Assembly (NCBI GenBank): GCA_024636975.1
Contig: JAGXGA010000019.1
Coordinates: forward strand, 1-64,000
From: Mariniphaga sp.
GTDB taxonomy: Bacteria > Bacteroidota > Bacteroidia > Bacteroidales > Prolixibacteraceae
Direction: 5' to 3'
DNA: 64,000 bases
Part shown: positions 27,349 to 36,069 of the stretch, piece after piece
How the letters are laid out: each line of letters begins with the position of its first letter
How positions within the stretch are numbered: the stretch's first letter is position 1
Notes under the pieces: model-generated
What the model saw: the letters and a program-made list of their open reading frames with translations, nothing else
What the model was told of the DNA's origin: nothing
Database searches by the model: none
Position numbers and translations under genes: made by a program

Positions 27349-28584
27349 TTATTCGAATTCAGATTTCAAGATTTTCAGCACATCATCAATGGTTTCATCT
27401 TCTAAATCTGTACGTTTAATCAGCTCTTCGCGGGGAATGTTCAATACATTTTTAGCTGTATCGCAACCAATTCCTTTAAGTGTATCAATGATCCATCCTT
27501 CGATTTCGTCAGAAAATTCATCAAGGTTAACATCATCATCATCTTGCTGTGTCTCGCGATATACGTCTATTTCATAACCAGTAAGCTGACTTGCCAGCCT
27601 GATGTTTAATCCACCCTTCCCAATGGCAAGCGACACCTCTTCAGGTTTAAGGTAAACATCAGCTTTTTTATATTCTTCGTTTAATTTAATGTTATTAATT
27701 TTCGCAGGATTTAATGCACGCTTAATAAATAATTGAGTATTTGCTGAATAATTAATAACATCGATGTTCTCATTTCTTAATTCACGCACAATGCCATGAA
27801 TACGCGATCCTTTCATTCCCACACAAGCGCCAACTGGGTCAATTCGTTCGTCATATGATTCCACAGCCACTTTAGCACGTTCGCCGGGAACCCGCACAAT
27901 TTTTTTGATTGTAATCAGGCCATCGAAGATTTCAGGAATCTCAAGTTCAAATAAACGCTCAAGAAATACAGGCGCAGTGCGGGATAAAATAATTAGCGGG
28001 TTGTTATTTCTGAGCTCTACCTTATATACTATGGCACGAACTGTATCGCCTTTCCGAAAGTAGTCAGAAGGAATTTGTTCTGTTTTTGGGAGGATAAGTT
28101 CGTTTCCTTCATCGTCCAGAATAAGAATTTCCTTTTTCCAAACCTGGTAAACCTCTCCGGTAACAATGTCTCCTATTTTATCCTTGTACTTTCCGTAGAT
28201 ATGGTCTTTTTCAAGTTCCATAATCTTACTGGCAAGGTTCTGGCGCAGGTTCAAAATGGCACGACGGCCAAAATCCAGCAGTTTAACCTCATCGGTAACA
28301 TCCTCTCCCACCTCATAATCGTCGTCGATCTTTTTTGCTTCCGAAAGGGATATCTGGAGGTTAGGGTCATCTAATTCATCATCTTCCACCACTTCCCGGT
28401 TTCTCCATATTTCAAAGTCACCTTTATCGATGTTAATAATGACATCAAAATTTTCATCTGTGCCAAATTGTTTTATCAGCACACTGCGAAAAACATCCTC
28501 AAGGACACTCATCATTGTCACGCGATCAATGTTTTTCAATTCCTTGAATTCAGCAAAAGTATCTATAAGGCTAATATTTTCCAT
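27349..28584 (-). CDS. nusA: Transcription termination/antitermination factor NusA
   Basis: The 411-residue protein has the NusA N-terminal RNA-polymerase-binding domain (about 1-130), an S1 domain (about 133-200, 'GDIVTGEVYQVWKKEILI'), and two KH domains (about 205-345; 'RIDPVGACVGMKGSRI' and 'SLAIGKGGLNIRLASQLTG' are the GxxG-type motifs). A short acidic helical end follows, without the acidic repeats of enterobacterial NusA. It controls pausing, termination and antitermination. It sits 9 bases after rimP and 92 bases before infB, the conserved bacterial order. Confidence 0.97.
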   Translation of the reverse strand: MENISLIDTFAEFKELKNIDRVTMMSVLEDVFRSVLIKQFGTDENFDVIINIDKGDFEIWRNREVVEDDELDDPNLQISLSEAKKIDDDYEVGEDVTDEVKLLDFGRRAILNLRQNLASKIMELEKDHIYGKYKDKIGDIVTGEVYQVWKKEILILDDEGNELILPKTEQIPSDYFRKGDTVRAIVYKVELRNNNPLIILSRTAPVFLERLFELEIPEIFDGLITIKKIVRVPGERAKVAVESYDERIDPVGACVGMKGSRIHGIVRELRNENIDVINYSANTQLFIKRALNPAKINNIKLNEEYKKADVYLKPEEVSLAIGKGGLNIRLASQLTGYEIDVYRETQQDDDDVNLDEFSDEIEGWIIDTLKGIGCDTAKNVLNIPREELIKRTDLEDETIDDVLKILKSEFE

Positions 28585-28593
28585 TGTTATTCT

Positions 28594-29058
28594 CTATTTA
28601 AATAAAACTACAACTTTTGCGCTTTTTATATCGCTGTATTCAATTTTATACTCTTTAACTACCAACTGTTTTTTCTTATGACCTTCCACCTTTTCACGGG
28701 ATGAGGTTTCAAGTAAAATATCATCAGGTGTTGCATCCTTAAGAATGCCTGCAAGTTTCCTGCCATCTTCGGTATCAACTTCCAGCTGGCGGCCAATATT
28801 TTTAATATACTGATCTTTTACCTTTAAAGGTTCCGACAACCCCGGAGAAGACACCTGAAGCTCAAAATCTTCTTCCTCACGATCAAGGCTATGCTCAATG
28901 TGCCTGCTTATTGCCACACAATGGTCGATGGTAATACCGTCAAAACTTTCAATGGAAACCCTGATAAAATTAGATGCACTCACCTGCACCTCAACAAGGA
29001 ACATCCCCTTTTCAAGTTTCTCATTAACCAGTTGCTCTATTTTCGCCTTATCTACCAT
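28594..29058 (-). CDS. rimP: Ribosome maturation factor RimP
   Basis: RimP assists 30S subunit assembly in the cytoplasm. The product is about 154 residues with the N-terminal alpha/beta domain ('GITIDHCVAISRHIEHSLDRE' and 'FELQVSSPGLSEPLK', the family signature) and a C-terminal SH3-like barrel. I chose the ATG at 29058 (MVDKAKIEQL) because family members begin this way; an in-frame ATG at 29073 would add five residues (MLRLI). It is the first gene of rimP-nusA-infB and has a good promoter upstream. Confidence 0.93.
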   Translation of the reverse strand: MVDKAKIEQLVNEKLEKGMFLVEVQVSASNFIRVSIESFDGITIDHCVAISRHIEHSLDREEEDFELQVSSPGLSEPLKVKDQYIKNIGRQLEVDTEDGRKLAGILKDATPDDILLETSSREKVEGHKKKQLVVKEYKIEYSDIKSAKVVVLFK

Positions 29059-29121
29059 TATTAGCCTTAACAAAATAGGAGACCTTAGGTCCCCTAATTC
29101 AGGTTTTTATAAAAATCAGCG

Positions 29122-29152
29122 CAAAAATAGTAAATTCCTGATAAAATACAAA
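29122..29152 (-). promoter_or_regulatory. Promoter of rimP-nusA-infB
   Basis: On the minus strand, -33 TTTG (29149-29152) and -7 TATTTTTG (29122-29129) are separated by 19 bases, matching the primary sigma-factor consensus of Bacteroidota. Transcription would begin near 29115, giving a leader of about 55 bases before rimP. Confidence 0.6.
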
Positions 29153-29231
29153 TATTTAAAGGTATGATAAACGCCTTAAACCGAATTAATTAAACTTTTG
29201 TATTTTTATCATCGAAAGTAAAAGAAAACAA

Positions 29232-30488
29232 GTGACACAATATTATCTGAACAAGAAAAAAATTATTAACGATCCTGTATTTGGGTTTATCACGCTGCAA
29301 TCGGAGATGGTGTTTGATCTTCTGGAACACCCTTACATGCAGCGGTTAAGGCGTATAAAGCAACTCGGGCTATCCTTTCTGGTGTATCCCGGGGCCAACC
29401 ATTCACGTTTTGAACATGCCCTGGGCGCCAGCCACTTAATGCGGCAGGCAATTGATGTGCTACGACTTAAGGGCCATGAAATTACTGAAGAAGAAGCAGA
29501 TGCAGTTACTCTTGCTATCCTGCTTCATGATATAGGCCATGCTCCCTTCTCCCATGTACTTGAAAATACGATGGTTGAGATTTCCCATGAAAAAATTTCG
29601 CTGATGATGATGAATGAACTCAACCGGCAGTTTGAAGGCAAACTCAGCCTTGCCATCGACATCTTCAGAAACAGGTATAAAAAACAGTTCCTACACCAGC
29701 TGGTTGCCAGTCAGCTCGACATGGACCGGCTGGATTACCTGAGCCGCGACAGTTTTTTTACCGGGGTGGCTGAAGGCATAGTAGGCATCGACCGTATTAT
29801 AAAGATGCTCACAGTTTGGAACGATCAGCTTGCTGTGGATTATAAAGGAATATACTCCATCGAGAAGTTTCTGATAGCTCGCAGGCTCATGTACTGGCAG
29901 GTTTATTTTCACAAAACAGTTGTTTCAGCAGAGTTTCTCCTTATTAATGTCCTGAAAAGGGCAAAAGAACTTTTAACTTCAGGAAATAATGTTTTTGCAA
30001 CCCCTACCCTGCTTATATTCTTAAAAAATGATTTCACAACAGTTGATTTTTCGAAAAATATTAAAATTGGAAACCAAAACATCCTCGACTGGTATGCTTT
30101 ACTTGACGACAACGATATTCTAACTTCAATTAAAGAATGGCAGATGCATCCCGATCCAGTGCTGTCAAAATTAGCGTTCCGCCTGATAAACCGGAAGTTG
30201 TTCCGGATTGAACTTGAAGATGCACCTGTGTCGGAAAAATGGAAAGAAAAAAAACTAAAGCAGATCACAAACAAAATTACAGGCGATGCTGATCTGTCAC
30301 ATTATTTCTTAATTACAGGTGAAATTACCAACAACGCATACAATCAGAACACCGAGAACATAAAGATTCTTTTTAAAAACGGAAAGGTTAAAGATATGGG
30401 CAAAGCATCTGATATTAACCTCTCTGTATTAACCAAAACGGTTCGTAAATATTTTGCCTGTTATCCAAAAGAATTGGACATTAATTAG
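29232..30488 (+). CDS. HD-domain phosphohydrolase
   Basis: The 418-residue protein starts at a GTG (29232; MTQYYLNKKKIINDP). It carries the HD metal-binding set: His in 'SRFEHALGASHL', His-Asp in 'LLHDIGHAPFSH', and a later Asp in 'QLDMDRLDYLSRD'. This pattern matches the SAMHD1/dGTPase-like branch of the HD superfamily, which hydrolyses nucleotides or related phosphate compounds in the cytoplasm. The exact substrate is not known. It is divergent from rimP and lies 36 bases before lpxD, a neighbour arrangement I have the impression is common in Bacteroidetes, although lpxD has its own promoter within the gap. Confidence 0.9.
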   Translation: MTQYYLNKKKIINDPVFGFITLQSEMVFDLLEHPYMQRLRRIKQLGLSFLVYPGANHSRFEHALGASHLMRQAIDVLRLKGHEITEEEADAVTLAILLHDIGHAPFSHVLENTMVEISHEKISLMMMNELNRQFEGKLSLAIDIFRNRYKKQFLHQLVASQLDMDRLDYLSRDSFFTGVAEGIVGIDRIIKMLTVWNDQLAVDYKGIYSIEKFLIARRLMYWQVYFHKTVVSAEFLLINVLKRAKELLTSGNNVFATPTLLIFLKNDFTTVDFSKNIKIGNQNILDWYALLDDNDILTSIKEWQMHPDPVLSKLAFRLINRKLFRIELEDAPVSEKWKEKKLKQITNKITGDADLSHYFLITGEITNNAYNQNTENIKILFKNGKVKDMGKASDINLSVLTKTVRKYFACYPKELDIN

Positions 30489-30504
30489 TTTAAACCTATA
30501 TTTG
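30474..30504 (+). promoter_or_regulatory. Promoter of lpxD-lpxC/fabZ-lpxA
   Basis: -33 TTGG (30474-30477) and -7 TATATTTG (30497-30504) are 19 bases apart, as in the Bacteroidota consensus. The -33 box lies inside the end of the HD gene. The start codon at 30525 is only about 20 bases downstream, so the leader is very short. Confidence 0.55.
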
Positions 30505-30524
30505 CATCGCAAAAAAAATGATGA

Positions 30525-31580
30525 ATGGAATTTAAAGCTACAGACATCGCTGCTTATCTAAATGGGGAAATAGTTGGAGACAGCAATGTCAAGGTATCAG
30601 GCATATCAAAAATTGAGGAAGGCGAACCCGGAACCCTCTCTTTTCTTGCCAATCCAAAATATGAAAGTTACATATACACGACCCGTGCATCAATTGTTTT
30701 GGTGAATAATTCATTCCACCCCAGGGCGGAAATAAAAACCACCCTTATAAAGGTTAAAGATGCCTATCAGTCATTTGCTTCACTTCTCGATTTATATGTT
30801 CAGGCTAAAAAAGACAGTCGCAAGGGAATTGAAAATCCGACACAAATTCATGAAACGGCTAAAATTGGAGAAGATGTTTATATTGGAGCATTTACCAGCA
30901 TAGGGCGCAACGCCACGGTAGGCAACGAATCAAAAATCTTCCCGCAGGTATTTTTAGGCGACAATGTATCGGTCGGTGAAAACTGCATCATCTATGCCGG
31001 GGTGCGGATATACGACGATTGCATAATTGGCAACAACTGCATACTGCATTCCGGGGCGGTAGTTGGGTCCGATGGCTTTGGCTTTGCACCACAGGAAGAT
31101 GGAACCTACAAAAAGATTCCGCAACTTGGAAATGTGATACTGGAAGATGATGTGGAAATAGGCGCCAATACGGCCATCGACTGCGGTACATTTGGTTCAA
31201 CCATTATTCGCAAGGGAGCCAAAATTGACAACCTTGTACAAATTGCCCATAACTGTGAAATCGGTGAAAATACAGTAATTGCAGGTCAGACTGGTTTGGC
31301 TGGTTCCAGCAAAGTGGGTAAGAACTGCAGGTTTGCCGGTCAGGTTGGCCTGGCCGGTCACCTTACAATTGGCAACAACGTTCAGATTGGCGCTCAGTCG
31401 GGAGTCAGCAAATCAATAAAAGACAATGAAATTGTTCTATCTTCACCTGCTGTTAATTATAAGGACGCTATAAAAACATATACCATTATCCGGAACCTGC
31501 CAAAACTTCGGGAGGAAGTCATACAACTTCAAAAAGATGTTAGATCCTTAAAAAAGGCTGATTCTGCCAATTCTAAGTAA
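30525..31580 (+). CDS. lpxD: UDP-3-O-(3-hydroxyacyl)glucosamine N-acyltransferase
   Basis: LpxD performs the third step of lipid A synthesis, adding a hydroxyacyl chain to the amino group of UDP-3-O-acylglucosamine. The 351-residue protein has an N-terminal uridine-binding domain (about 1-100), a left-handed beta-helix of hexapeptide repeats (about 105-320), and a C-terminal helix. The catalytic His is in '[18 protein letters not shown]'. It is the first gene of a three-gene lipid A operon, 12 bases before lpxC/fabZ. Confidence 0.97.
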   Translation: MEFKATDIAAYLNGEIVGDSNVKVSGISKIEEGEPGTLSFLANPKYESYIYTTRASIVLVNNSFHPRAEIKTTLIKVKDAYQSFASLLDLYVQAKKDSRKGIENPTQIHETAKIGEDVYIGAFTSIGRNATVGNESKIFPQVFLGDNVSVGENCIIYAGVRIYDDCIIGNNCILHSGAVVGSDGFGFAPQEDGTYKKIPQLGNVILEDDVEIGANTAIDCGTFGSTIIRKGAKIDNLVQIAHNCEIGENTVIAGQTGLAGSSKVGKNCRFAGQVGLAGHLTIGNNVQIGAQSGVSKSIKDNEIVLSSPAVNYKDAIKTYTIIRNLPKLREEVIQLQKDVRSLKKADSANSK

Positions 31581-31592
31581 ATTACTGAAAGC

Positions 31593-32993
31593 ATGGTAAA
31601 ACAAAAGACTTTAGCTAAATCTTTTAAGATTCAGGGGAAAGGCCTGCATACAGGAGTAAATGTAACAATGAATTTCCTGCCTGCCCCGGAAAATTATGGG
31701 TTTAAATTTAAACGGGTAGATCTGGAGGGATCACCGATTATAAATGCCGATGTGGATTTGGTAATCGATACCTCCCGCGGTACATTACTCGAATACAACG
31801 GAGCACGCATAGGTACAATTGAGCATGCACTGGCAGCACTTACAGGCATGGATCTGGATAATGTGCTGATAGAAGTGGATAACGAAGAAGCGCCTATCAT
31901 GGATGGCAGCTCGCGATATTTCGTGGAAGCCATTGAAAAGGCAGGTATTGTGGAACAGGAAGCCGACCGTGAGTACTTTGAAATCGGGGAAAAAATTGAA
32001 ATCTTTGATGAAGCATCCGGATCGCAAATCATTGCTCTGCCCGATAATGACTACCGCATTAATGTGCTCATATCCTTTAAATCGAGAGTATTGAACAACC
32101 AGTTTGCCACTCTTGAATCAATAAGTGAATTCAAAGATGAAATTGCAAACTGCCGCACGTTTGTTTTTCTACATGAACTGGAGTACCTTCTAAAAAATAA
32201 TCTTATCAAGGGCGGGGAATTAAATAATGCCATTGTAATAATCGACAAGGAGGTCGGACAGGATGAACTTGACCGCCTGGCCGATTTGTTTCACCACGAC
32301 CGGGTTGAAGTTAAGCCCCAGGGCATTCTGAATAATCTGGAATTGCATTTCGATAATGAATGCGCCCGACATAAACTGCTGGACGTGATTGGTGACCTGG
32401 CATTATGTGGAAAGCGCATAAAAGGCAGGGTAATTGCCTATAAACCGGGCCATCGACCCAATACTTTATTTGCCCAGGCCTTAAAGGAGGCCTATAAAAA
32501 ATCACTGAAAGAAGTGCCTGAATACGACCCTGATGTGCAACCGGTTTTTGATACAAATCAGATAAAGGAACTACTGCCTCACCGGTATCCGTTTTTACTT
32601 GTCGATAAAATCATATCCAAAACCGACACAGAAATAGTTGGCATAAAAAATGTTACCCAAAATGAGCCATTCTTCCAGGGGCATTTTCCCGATGAGCCCG
32701 TTATGCCAGGGGTACTGCTCATAGAAGCCATGGCTCAAACAGGAGGAATACTTGTGCTTAGTTCACTTGAAGGGAAATACTCAACCTATTTCATACGTAT
32801 TGATAATGTCAAATTCAGAAAAAAAGTAGTGCCCGGCGACACACTTATATTTAAACTCACTTTAACAGCACCTATCCGCCGTGGAATGGCTATCATGAAA
32901 GGGGTAACCTACGTTGGCAGCCGTGTAGTGGCAGAGGGAGAATTTATGGCCCAATTAGTTAAACAACGGGTAAACAGCCCAGAATCTGTGTAA
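31593..32993 (+). CDS. lpxC-fabZ: Fused LpxC deacetylase / FabZ dehydratase
   Basis: A 466-residue bifunctional protein. Residues about 1-300 are LpxC, the zinc-dependent deacetylase that commits UDP-3-O-acyl-GlcNAc to lipid A; ligand motifs are '[11 protein letters not shown]' and '[10 protein letters not shown]', and the catalytic His is in 'KPGHRPN'. Residues about 315-466 are FabZ, the 3-hydroxyacyl-ACP dehydratase, with '[11 protein letters not shown]' and active-site His and Glu in '[20 protein letters not shown]'. This fusion is typical of Bacteroidetes. It links the balance of lipid A and phospholipid acyl supply. lpxA follows after 5 bases. Confidence 0.97.
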   Translation: MVKQKTLAKSFKIQGKGLHTGVNVTMNFLPAPENYGFKFKRVDLEGSPIINADVDLVIDTSRGTLLEYNGARIGTIEHALAALTGMDLDNVLIEVDNEEAPIMDGSSRYFVEAIEKAGIVEQEADREYFEIGEKIEIFDEASGSQIIALPDNDYRINVLISFKSRVLNNQFATLESISEFKDEIANCRTFVFLHELEYLLKNNLIKGGELNNAIVIIDKEVGQDELDRLADLFHHDRVEVKPQGILNNLELHFDNECARHKLLDVIGDLALCGKRIKGRVIAYKPGHRPNTLFAQALKEAYKKSLKEVPEYDPDVQPVFDTNQIKELLPHRYPFLLVDKIISKTDTEIVGIKNVTQNEPFFQGHFPDEPVMPGVLLIEAMAQTGGILVLSSLEGKYSTYFIRIDNVKFRKKVVPGDTLIFKLTLTAPIRRGMAIMKGVTYVGSRVVAEGEFMAQLVKQRVNSPESV

Positions 32994-32998
32994 ATATT

Positions 32999-33781
32999 AT
33001 GAAACAACCACTAGCTTATGTACATCCCGATGCAAAAGTTGCAGACAATGTAGTTATTGAACCATTTGTATCAATCGACAGGGATGTTGTTATCGGTGAA
33101 GGAACCCGCATCGGCTCAAGTGTTACCATTCTATCAGGAACACGAATCGGCAAAAATTGCAACATTTTTCCAGGTGCAGTTATTGGTGCCGCTCCCCAGG
33201 ATTTGAAATACAAAGGGGAATACACAACTGTGGAAATCGGCGATAACAATACCATTCGCGAATATGTTACAATTAATAAGGGAACTGCATCGAAAGGAAA
33301 AACTGTGGTGGGCAACAACAACCTGTTAATGGCTTATGTGCACATTGCCCATGATTGTTATGTGGGTAATTATGTGATTTTAGGCAACAACACCCAGCTA
33401 GCCGGCGAGGTCATCATCGACGACTGGGCCATCATTTCCGGTATGACCGGCATACATCAGTTCTGTCGCATTGGCTCACATGTTATGATTGCCGGCGGAT
33501 CACTTGTCAGAAAAGATGTTCCTCCTTTCATTAAAGCAGGCCGTGAACCGCTTTCCTATGTTGGCATCAATTCAATTGGATTGCGTCGCCGTAACTTTTC
33601 AAACGAAAAAATCAGGGAAGTCCAGGATATCTACAGGTACATTTATCAAAAAGGGTTAAATACAGCCCAGGCGGTGGAAATTATTGAAGCCGAAATGCCT
33701 GCCTCCCAGGAACGGGATGAAGTACTTCTGTTCGTAAAAGATTCAAAAAGAGGTATAATCAGAGGTTATTTACCCGATTAA
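32999..33781 (+). CDS. lpxA: UDP-N-acetylglucosamine O-acyltransferase
   Basis: LpxA catalyses the first step of lipid A synthesis, moving a hydroxyacyl chain from ACP to UDP-GlcNAc. The 260-residue protein has the left-handed hexapeptide helix (about 1-190; catalytic His in 'MAYVHIAHDCYVGN', and the 'GMTGIHQFCRIG' segment) and a C-terminal helical domain ('NSIGLRRRNFSNEKI'). Length is normal. It ends the lipid A operon and is followed by a hairpin at 33804-33850. Confidence 0.97.
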   Translation: MKQPLAYVHPDAKVADNVVIEPFVSIDRDVVIGEGTRIGSSVTILSGTRIGKNCNIFPGAVIGAAPQDLKYKGEYTTVEIGDNNTIREYVTINKGTASKGKTVVGNNNLLMAYVHIAHDCYVGNYVILGNNTQLAGEVIIDDWAIISGMTGIHQFCRIGSHVMIAGGSLVRKDVPPFIKAGREPLSYVGINSIGLRRRNFSNEKIREVQDIYRYIYQKGLNTAQAVEIIEAEMPASQERDEVLLFVKDSKRGIIRGYLPD

Positions 33782-33803
33782 GACCCTTTCGTAGCATGTA
33801 TGC

Positions 33804-33850
33804 CATTACCGGATTTTAAAGAACTTTTTTCACTTTATAATCCGGTAATG
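33804..33850 (+). terminator. Stem-loop after lpxA
   Basis: Arms CATTACCGGATT and AATCCGGTAATG flank an A/T-rich loop, with extra pairing TAAAG/CTTTA. The hairpin starts 23 bases after the lpxA stop and is followed by GGGTTTTC, so it lacks a long T tract. Termination is likely but the T stretch is weak. Confidence 0.55.
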
Positions 33851-34118
33851 GGTTTTCAGTGAGTTAAATCATCTCACTCTTTAGAAAATTATTCAGTTAA
33901 CTAATTGCTCCCAACTCTAGATAACCATCAGATAAAAAAAGGGAAGCTTAAGTTTAATATCCATATACTTAGCTTTCAGTTCTCCGTATTTTCAATCAAC
34001 CCAGCAACAAGTCGATTAAACCAGGCGGAGTCATTTTCAATACCTGTCACCTTTACCCTTTCCAACCCGGCATTTTTACCAAACAAAAACACCATCACTT
34101 TCAAATTTTTCTCCGGTT

Positions 34119-34287
34119 AACCTTATTTACAGTTCCTAAACCTTAGTAACCGCTTAGCAACTCCACATCACCCTAACCTTATTCCCTTATTTCCTGATTG
34201 ACTGCAACACCGCCCGAATAAGGCAATAAGATTAAGAAGGCAGGGGCATAAGTTCAGTTACTAAGGTTTGTCGAAAAAAATAAGGTT
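34119..34287. repeat. MITE-like 169-bp imperfect inverted repeat
   Basis: The outer arms pair AACCTTATTT (34119-34128) with AAATAAGGTT (34278-34287), and the perfect 12-mer AACCTTAGTAAC (34139-34150) with GTTACTAAGGTT (34257-34268). Inside, TAACCTTATTCCCTTATT (from 34174) is nearly complementary to AATAAGGCAATAAGATTA (34217-34234). The whole could fold as one long interrupted hairpin. No coding frame is inside. It may be a non-autonomous mobile element or a structured RNA; a target-site duplication was not identified. Confidence 0.6.
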
Positions 34288-34469
34288 TTTCTGTTCTTAT
34301 AACTCAAGTATCGTTGCTGAAATTAAAATTACCATTAAAATATTAAACTGATACTGCAATTAGCTCCTCCCGGACCTGTTTTGGTCTGCAAAATCAATGA
34401 TCATGCTGTTATCCTCAGTACTCTTTTATTCAGTAACGGATAAGATATTCTTCATACCTTCCCCTGATT

Positions 34470-34579
34470 AAACTCAATGCAAACTCAATGTAAACTCAAT
34501 ATTAACTCAGTGTAAATTCAATTATAATTGAGTTTACATTGAGTTATAACTGAATTAATATTGAGTTTAAGTTGAATTT
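34470..34579. repeat. 110-bp palindrome made of ten 11-bp units, copy 2
   Basis: Left units (AAACTCA, TAACTCA, AAATTCA) begin at 34470, 34481, 34492, 34503 and 34514. Right units begin at 34529, 34540, 34551, 34562 and 34573. Every step is 11 bases, and the 12-base centre CAATTATAATTG is at 34519-34530, identical to copy 1 at 2794-2903. The two copies have the same length and unit count but differ at many positions. It lies between the convergent lpxA and thiL ends. Confidence 0.85.
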
Positions 34580-34795
34580 AATAAGGACCTGGATATAGCA
34601 GAGTACACCGTGGCTTACCGGACAAGGACAGATTAAACCGATGAAAAGCGTAGCTAGTTATATAGTTTTCAATAAGTTGACATTGCACTAATTATAAGGA
34701 TTATTTGTTTTGACTACCGTGCCATTAATCCGGCCGGAGAATAGCGGCGCAATCTTCTTCCTCTGCCTTTGCCTGTTCCTAAAATACTGCACCTT

Positions 34796-35836
34796 CTAAT
34801 CTTCCAGGTGCTTCCAGCCCTGGGCTTGCAACGGGATTGCGGAACCGCCTGTTGCAATTAAATTTGTTCCTTCCGATGCTTCGGTTATTTCGCCGATTAC
34901 GGTGAAGTCAGGATCATTTTTTATTTTTTCAGCATCTTCAGGAGATAACGTGAAAAGCAGTTCATAATCTTCACCGCCGTTTAGCGCTGCAACAAGAGGA
35001 TTGATGTTCAGTTCTCCGGCCATTTGTTTGGTTTGGTTGTCCATAGGCACCTTTTCTTCAAAAAGCCTGCACCCCACCTTTGAATTTTTGCACAAATGCA
35101 TAATTTCTGAAGAAAGGCCATCGGATATATCGATCATTGAGGTTGGTTTGACCTGTAGTTTTTCAAAAGCATTCACCACATCCAAACGTGCTTCAGGTTT
35201 CAACTGTCTTTGGAGGATGTAATCGTAACCTTCCAACTGAGGCTGCATTTCCGGATTCACTTTAAACACTTCGTTTTCACGTTCCAGAAGTTGCAATCCC
35301 GCATATGCACCACCCAGGTCTCCTGAAACACATAATACATCTCCGGGACGGGCACCACTGCGGTAAACCAGGTCCTTTTCGTCAGCTTCACCCAATGCAC
35401 TGATACTGATAGTCAGGCCGGTGAGAGAGCTTGTGGTATCGCCTCCTATCAGATCAACTCCGTAGTTTTCGCAGGCCAGGTATATTCCCGAGTACAGCTC
35501 TTCAACTGCCTCAACCGAAAACTTACCTGATAAGGCAAGGTTAACCGTTATTTGGCGGGGCAGGGCATTCATGGCAAATATATCGGATAGATTTACAATC
35601 ACTGCCTTATATCCCAGATGCTTAAGCGGCACATACATCAGGTTAAAATGTATACCTTCGGTAAGCAGATCAGTAGAGAAAACCACACATTTATTACCGT
35701 AATCCATCACAGCTGCATCATCACCCACGCCTTTCAACGTGCTTTTGTTTTTTAACTGAATATGTTGTGTCAACCTCTCTATCAGCCCAAATTCGCCTAT
35801 TTCTGCTATCCTTGTTTGTTTTCTTTCGTTATTCAT
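34796..35836 (-). CDS. thiL: Thiamine-monophosphate kinase
   Basis: ThiL phosphorylates thiamine monophosphate to the active cofactor thiamine diphosphate in the cytoplasm. The 346-residue protein has the PurM-like ATP-binding fold: 'LKGVGDDAAVMDYG' near residue 38-50, metal-binding Asp in 'NLSDIFAMNALPRQ' and 'GGDTTSS', and 'MIDISDGLSSEIMHL' plus 'GGEDYELLFTL' in the C-terminal half. Length is typical. It stands alone and diverges from sufB; a -7 candidate TAATTTTG lies on the minus strand at 35985-35992. Confidence 0.96.
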   Translation of the reverse strand: MNNERKQTRIAEIGEFGLIERLTQHIQLKNKSTLKGVGDDAAVMDYGNKCVVFSTDLLTEGIHFNLMYVPLKHLGYKAVIVNLSDIFAMNALPRQITVNLALSGKFSVEAVEELYSGIYLACENYGVDLIGGDTTSSLTGLTISISALGEADEKDLVYRSGARPGDVLCVSGDLGGAYAGLQLLERENEVFKVNPEMQPQLEGYDYILQRQLKPEARLDVVNAFEKLQVKPTSMIDISDGLSSEIMHLCKNSKVGCRLFEEKVPMDNQTKQMAGELNINPLVAALNGGEDYELLFTLSPEDAEKIKNDPDFTVIGEITEASEGTNLIATGGSAIPLQAQGWKHLED

Positions 35837-35984
35837 TTCCCCGCAATTATAATTTTTTTAAATCAGTCTCATGCATTCACCCTGGCTATACAAAAAACAT
35901 CTCCTGTTCCAAGGCATACAGAATACCTGGTTTATTTCTTTGTTAATAAAAGACAATTAAGTATTCAATTATTCTTTACAAGAA

Positions 35985-36012
35985 CAAAATTACCTATAGT
36001 TTTATATCTTTG
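35985..36012. promoter_or_regulatory. Overlapping divergent promoter elements, thiL and sufB
   Basis: On the plus strand TATCTTTG (36005-36012) matches the -7 consensus for sufB, 58 bases before its start. On the minus strand TAATTTTG (35985-35992) matches for thiL. Neither has a convincing -33 TTTG, so both are provisional. Confidence 0.4.
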
Positions 36013-36069
36013 CAATTTATTTGTAAACAGTCTCAATTAACTGATTGTTGTTAACAAAAACGTATTGAA

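Larger units (their letters stand above)
33782..34795. other. Gene-free gap with several inverted repeats
   Basis: A 1-kb gap between the convergent ends of lpxA and thiL. It holds a terminator-like hairpin, a 169-bp MITE-like inverted repeat, and copy 2 of the 110-bp palindrome, each listed separately. A 71-codon open frame at 33905-34120 shows no protein-like features. 34580-34795 shows nothing recognisable. Confidence 0.75.

Noticed and set aside
33905-34120. 71-codon frame after lpxA
   Set aside because: Composition is unstructured (Pro, Ser, Phe, Asn) without a recognisable motif, and the gap is otherwise filled with inverted repeats.
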